From assembly GCA_965221735.1 (NCBI GenBank), contig OZ244910.1:1488001-1552000 (forward strand): a stretch of DNA of 64,000 bases. The letters are read 5' to 3'. Positions 58,589-64,000 of the stretch are shown here, one piece after another. Source of the DNA: UBA2991 sp965221735. GTDB taxonomy: Bacteria; Chloroflexota; Dehalococcoidia; Tepidiformales; Tepidiformaceae. The notes below the pieces were generated by a model. It was not told where the DNA came from and ran no database searches. It saw only the letters and a list, made by a program, of their open reading frames with translations. A program made the position numbers and the translations under genes. Every line of letters starts with the position of its first letter. Position 1 is the first letter of the stretch.

Positions 58589-58716
58589 AGCGCCAGGTCC
58601 GCGCACCGCGCGGATGACGAGGCGGAGGCAGAATCGAACCATTCGGCGGGTGGCCTCCCGGCGGCACGGTCGTAAGGCTGGAAACAAACCACGGCGGGTA
58701 ACCGCCTGACAAAACC
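58589..58716 (+). ncRNA. glmS self-cleaving ribozyme
   Basis: The leader of glmS contains the full consensus: the cleavage site A-G at 58589/58590 followed by GCGCCAG, then GATGACGAGG, GGAGGCAGAATCGA, ATTCGGCGGGTG-CCTCCCGG (58649-58669), GTCGTAAGG, ACAAACC and CCGCCTGACAAAAC at its end. The ribozyme uses glucosamine-6-phosphate as cofactor and cuts its own mRNA, lowering GlmS when the sugar is abundant. It ends about 95 nt before the glmS ATG. Confidence 0.95.
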
Positions 58717-58812
58717 CCGGCCACGTGCAGGGGGCTCGCGGCCCTCTTCCCCACCAGGCACCGAGCATCGACCGGAGACCTGTGCGTCTCCACGAGTGCC
58801 CCGGGGAGCTGT

Positions 58813-60663
<1,851 letters not shown>

Positions 60664-60743
60664 TGACCGGTCCTGCCTCGTTCTCGTTAACGTTCGAGGA
60701 AATCCGGGCGTTTCCGCTGGTCTGGGTCCCACCGGCGGGATAC

Positions 60744-60764
60744 GCTCAGGGCATCGCCCTGAGC
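60744..60764 (+). promoter_or_regulatory. Perfect hairpin in the ppdK leader
   Basis: GCTCAGGGC (60744-60752) pairs perfectly with GCCCTGAGC (60756-60764) around ATC. It lies 32 nt before the ppdK ATG. No T-run follows, so it may affect mRNA stability or translation and is not a clear terminator. Confidence 0.4.
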
Positions 60765-60796
60765 CGCGGTTTCGTACACATCCGGAGGGGATCCCC

Positions 60797-63526
60797 ATGA
60801 CCAGCACCACCGCCAGCCCGCAAGCGGGCACGGAGCTCTCAGCCAAGCTCGTCTACCTGTTTGGCGACGGGCGCGCTGAGGGCGGCGCTGACATGCGCAA
60901 CCTCCTTGGCGGCAAGGGCGCTGGCCTCTCCGAGATGAGCAGCCTCGGCATCCCTGTTCCCCCCGGCCTCACCATCACCACCGAGGTCTGCAGCGCCTAC
61001 TACGCGAACGGCCACCGCTACCCCGACGGGCTCGACGACCAGGTCCGCGCCGGCATCGCCCACGTCGAGGCGATCGTCGGCGCCCGTTTCGGCGACGCCT
61101 CGAACCCCCTCCTCGTCTCCGTCCGCTCCGGCGCCCGCGTCTCCATGCCCGGCATGATGGACACCGTCCTCAACCTCGGGCTGAACGACGAGACCGTGCA
61201 GGGCCTCGCCCGCAGCTCCGGCGACGAGCGCTTCGCCTACGACTCCTACCGCCGCTTCGTCGCCATGTACGGCGACGTCGTCCTCGGCCTCAAGCGCGAG
61301 TCCGACCTCGATGAGGACCCCTTCGAGGCCATCCTCGAGCGCAAGAAGGAGGCCTGCGGCGTCTCCGAGGACACCGCCCTCCCCGCCGCCGCCCTCCGCG
61401 AAGTCGTGGCCGAGTACAAGGCCGAGATCCGCGACAAGCTTGGCATCGCCTTCCCCGACGACCCCTGGGAGCAGCTCTGGGCCGCCATCGGCGCCGTCTT
61501 CGAGTCCTGGGAGAGCGACCGCGCCATCGTCTACCGCCAGCTCAACGGCTACCCCGGCGAGTGGGGCACCGCCGTCAACGTCCAGGCCATGGTCTTCGGC
61601 AACCTCGGCGACGACTGCGCCACGGGCGTCGCGTTTACCCGTAACCCCAAGAACGGCGCCACCGGCCTCTTCGGCGAGTACCTCGTGAACGCCCAGGGCG
61701 AGGACGTCGTCGCGGGCGTGCGCACCCCCCAGCCCATCCGCCTCGCCGAGCGCATCGACGACGGCCCGCCCTCGATGGAGGAAGCGCAGCCCGCCGTCTA
61801 CGGCGAGCTCCTCGCCGCCGCCCAGCGCCTTGAGGACCACTTCCGCGACATGCAGGACATCGAGTTCACCGTCCAGCGCGGCAAGCTCTGGGTCTTGCAG
61901 ACCCGCAACGGCAAGCGCACCGGCCCCGCCATGGTCAAGGTCGCCGTCGACCTCGTCGACCAGGGCCTCATCGACCGCGACGAGGCCCTGCGCCGCCAGG
62001 ACCCCGAGCAGATCTCCGAGCTGCTGCACAGCGTCTTCGCCGAAGGCGCCCCCACCGACGTCATCGCCACCGGCCTCCCGGCCTCCCCGGGCGCGGCTGT
62101 CGGCAAGGTTGTCTTCTCCGCCGAGGAAGCCGCCGAGCAGGCCGAGGCCGGCGAGGACGTCATCCTCGTCCGCGTCGAGACCAGCCCCGAGGACATCCAG
62201 GGCATGCTCGCCGCCCGGGGCATCCTTACCGCTCGCGGCGGCATGACCTCCCACGCCGCCGTCGTCGCCCGTGGCTGGGGCAAGTGCTGCGTGGCGGGCT
62301 GCGGCGACCTCGAGATCGACTACGCCGGCGGCTCCTTCCGCGTCGACGCGGGCGGCCGCCAGCTCACGATCCGCCGCGGCGACGTTATCTCCCTGAACGG
62401 CACCACCGGCGAGGTCATGCTCGGCGCCGTGCCCCTCGCAGACCCCGAGCTTCCCGACGACCTGAACCGTCTGATGGCCTGGGGCGACGGCGCCCGCCGC
62501 CTCGGGGTGCGCGCCAACGCCGACACCCCCGAGGACGCCGCCAAGGCTCGCGAGTTCGGCGCTGAGGGCATCGGCCTCTGCCGCACGGAGCACATGTTCT
62601 TCGGCGAGGACCGCATCCTCGCCGTCCGCCAGATGATCCTCGCCGAGAACGAGGCCGGCCGCCGCGAGGCCCTCGCCCGCATCCTCCCCATGCAGCGCCA
62701 CGACTTCGACGGCATCCTCCGCGCGATGGCGGGCTTCCCCGTCACCATCCGCCTCCTCGATCCGCCCCTGCACGAGTTCCTGCCCCACGGCGCCGAAGAG
62801 ATGGAGCGGTTCGCCGACGCCATCAGCGTCGAGCCGCAGCGCGTCTCCCAGCGCGTGCTCGCCCTGCAGGAGTTCAACCCCATGCTCGGCCACCGCGGCG
62901 TGCGCCTCGCCATCACCTACCCCGAGATCTACGAGGTTCAGACCCGCGCCATCATCGAGGCCGCCTGCGACCTCCGCGCCGAAGGCATCGACGCCCAGCC
63001 CGAGATCATGATCCCGCTCGTGGGCGCCGCCGAGGAGCTCGCCCGCCTGCGCGAGCGCGTCGAGGCGGTCGCCGAGCAGGTCACCGCCGAGCGCGGGGTG
63101 AGCCTCGACTACACCATCGGCACCATGATCGAGCTGCCTCGCGCCTGCGTGGTCGCGGACCAGATCGCCGGTCACGCCGACTTCTTCTCCTTCGGCACCA
63201 ACGACCTGACCCAGACCACCTTCGGCCTCTCCCGCGACGATGCGGGACGCTTCCTGCCCGACTACATCAGCCAGAACGTGCTCGAGAAGGATCCCTTCGT
63301 CGAGCTTGACCGCGACGGCGTGGGCGAGCTGATGCGGATCGGCATCGAGCGCGGCCGCGGCGTCAAGCCAGACCTGAAGCTTGGCATCTGTGGCGAACAC
63401 GGTGGCGACCCCGCCTCGATCGGCTTCGGGCACGACGTCGGGCTGGATTATGTCTCGTGCTCACCCTACCGCGTGCTGACCGCCCGCCTCGCCGCCGCCC
63501 AGGCCGCACTCGCCGGGGGAAGCTGA
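60797..63526 (+). CDS. ppdK: Pyruvate, phosphate dikinase
   Basis: A 909-residue enzyme that interconverts pyruvate and phosphoenolpyruvate, a key glycolysis/gluconeogenesis step. The N-terminal ATP-grasp domain has LLGGKGAGLSEMSSLGIPVP and VSVRSGARVSMPGMMDT. The catalytic His is in GGMTSHAAVVARGWGKCCV, and the PEP domain has GICGEHGGDPASIGF. CGGAGGGG lies before the ATG. Single gene between glmS and dgt. Confidence 0.97.
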   Translation: MTSTTASPQAGTELSAKLVYLFGDGRAEGGADMRNLLGGKGAGLSEMSSLGIPVPPGLTITTEVCSAYYANGHRYPDGLDDQVRAGIAHVEAIVGARFGDASNPLLVSVRSGARVSMPGMMDTVLNLGLNDETVQGLARSSGDERFAYDSYRRFVAMYGDVVLGLKRESDLDEDPFEAILERKKEACGVSEDTALPAAALREVVAEYKAEIRDKLGIAFPDDPWEQLWAAIGAVFESWESDRAIVYRQLNGYPGEWGTAVNVQAMVFGNLGDDCATGVAFTRNPKNGATGLFGEYLVNAQGEDVVAGVRTPQPIRLAERIDDGPPSMEEAQPAVYGELLAAAQRLEDHFRDMQDIEFTVQRGKLWVLQTRNGKRTGPAMVKVAVDLVDQGLIDRDEALRRQDPEQISELLHSVFAEGAPTDVIATGLPASPGAAVGKVVFSAEEAAEQAEAGEDVILVRVETSPEDIQGMLAARGILTARGGMTSHAAVVARGWGKCCVAGCGDLEIDYAGGSFRVDAGGRQLTIRRGDVISLNGTTGEVMLGAVPLADPELPDDLNRLMAWGDGARRLGVRANADTPEDAAKAREFGAEGIGLCRTEHMFFGEDRILAVRQMILAENEAGRREALARILPMQRHDFDGILRAMAGFPVTIRLLDPPLHEFLPHGAEEMERFADAISVEPQRVSQRVLALQEFNPMLGHRGVRLAITYPEIYEVQTRAIIEAACDLRAEGIDAQPEIMIPLVGAAEELARLRERVEAVAEQVTAERGVSLDYTIGTMIELPRACVVADQIAGHADFFSFGTNDLTQTTFGLSRDDAGRFLPDYISQNVLEKDPFVELDRDGVGELMRIGIERGRGVKPDLKLGICGEHGGDPASIGFGHDVGLDYVSCSPYRVLTARLAAAQAALAGGS

Positions 63527-63553
63527 CCGGAGCGTCCCGCCAAGGAGCGGAAT

Positions 63554-64000
63554 TTGGATCTGCACCGTGTGCGCCGCCGCATCGAGGAGGATGAGGAGCG
63601 CCTGAGCCCCTTCGCCGCTCGCTCCTCGAACGCCACGCGCCCCCGCCCCGAGGACCCCTCCTCCGTCCGCGCCGCCTTCCAGCGCGACCGCGACCGCATC
63701 ATCCACACCAAGGCCTTCCGCCGCCTCAAGCACAAGACGCAGGTCTTCATCGCGCCCCAGCAGGACCACTTCGTCACGCGTCTCACGCACACGTTCGAAG
63801 TCGCCCAGGTGGGCCGCACGATCGCCCGCGCCCTGCGCCTCAACGAGGACCTCGCCGAAGCCATCGCCCTCGGCCACGACATCGGCCACGGCCCCTTCGG
63901 CCACGCCGGCGAGGAAGCGCTCGCCGAATGCCTTCCCGAGGGCTTCCGCCACAACTACCAGTCCGAGCGCGTGCTCGACAAGCTCGAGCACGACGGGCGC
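63554..64000 (+). CDS. dgt: Deoxyguanosinetriphosphate triphosphohydrolase-like protein (3' end missing)
   Basis: An HD-domain dNTPase; 149 codons are visible before the right edge. Family marks are RDRDRIIHTKAFRRLKHKTQVF, RLTHTFEVAQVGRTIARAL (His) and the metal motif LGHDIGHGPFGHAGEEAL, then NYQSERVLDKLE. TTG at 63554 follows AAGGAG and gives the expected start; translation reads open to the window end. These enzymes hydrolyse dNTPs to nucleoside and triphosphate. Confidence 0.88.
   Translation, partial: MDLHRVRRRIEEDEERLSPFAARSSNATRPRPEDPSSVRAAFQRDRDRIIHTKAFRRLKHKTQVFIAPQQDHFVTRLTHTFEVAQVGRTIARALRLNEDLAEAIALGHDIGHGPFGHAGEEALAECLPEGFRHNYQSERVLDKLEHDGR

Noticed and set aside
60839..63433. 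Long minus-strand frame opposite ppdK
   Set aside because: Low-complexity Gly/Ala/Val-rich translation that mirrors the codon bias of ppdK; no start signal.

Overview
The window is a compact, very GC-rich bacterial chromosome segment with almost all third codon positions G or C. It has no rRNA, CRISPR array, transposase or prophage. The gene content suggests a member of the Chloroflexota, perhaps near Dehalococcoidia, but that placement is an inference from gene style and not proven by any one gene. Supporting points are a CBS-less GuaB3-type protein, the MEP isoprenoid genes dxs and ispG with two polyprenyl diphosphate synthases, actinobacterial-style regulatory RNAs, and a Gram-positive type LexA box.

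Layout. 1-2.4 kb: end of a succinate dehydrogenase/fumarate reductase operon (sdhA partial, sdhB). 2.4-10.7 kb: accessory and catabolic genes, including a toxin-antitoxin-like pair, an LLM flavin oxidoreductase with an acetoacetate-decarboxylase-like protein, a HAD hydrolase, a CaiB/BaiF CoA-transferase, an aquaporin, a methyltransferase, a TIM-barrel epimerase and a cupin. 10.7-15.2 kb: a c-di-AMP riboswitch and a 64-residue orphan, then dnaX-ybaB-recR-recO and an FmdB-like protein. 15.2-19.5 kb (minus): metG-tatD-polyprenyl synthase, and rsmI. 19.5-21.5 kb: guaB3 with a structured leader and a membrane-anchored secreted protein. 21.5-25.5 kb (minus): HAD phosphatase, prmC and prfA, plus hisS. 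25.6-30 kb: rel, an SOS-box promoter driving a small membrane protein, hicB and comM. 30-33.1 kb: a ThuA-like protein, a Cys-rich protein, tRNA-Asp flanked by two related tiny genes, and a Fic gene flanked by three copies of a 41-bp inverted repeat. 33.1-36.1 kb (minus): ilvD and an aminotransferase. 36.2-42.3 kb: gltB-gltD with a hairpin-rich leader. 42.4-45.4 kb (minus): a second polyprenyl synthase and dxs. 45.5-47.4 kb (minus): a two-component system. 47.5-54.3 kb: vapBC, a beta-propeller protein, an S41 protease, smpB-ssrA (tmRNA), DinB-like, ispG. 54.4-57.3 kb (minus): csoR-copZ-copA copper operon. 57.3-64 kb: nfo, glmS with its self-cleaving ribozyme, ppdK and the start of a dGTPase gene.

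How genes work together. Several units are classic functional pairs: SmpB with tmRNA for ribosome rescue, RF1 with its methylase PrmC, DnaX-YbaB-RecR-RecO for replication and repair, GltB-GltD for glutamate synthesis, CsoR-CopZ-CopA for copper export, and Dxs, IspG and two chain-elongating synthases for isoprenoids. Regulation is rich in RNA: c-di-AMP riboswitch, glmS ribozyme, structured guaB and gltB leaders, and several genes whose -10 box lies only 6-9 nt before the start codon, which suggests leaderless mRNAs.

The most novel-looking items are an SOS-box promoter for an 85-residue membrane protein, a c-di-AMP riboswitch in front of an unknown 64-residue protein, the Fic gene with its repeat array, and the two paralogous small proteins around tRNA-Asp. 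All calls were made by eye, without database searches.
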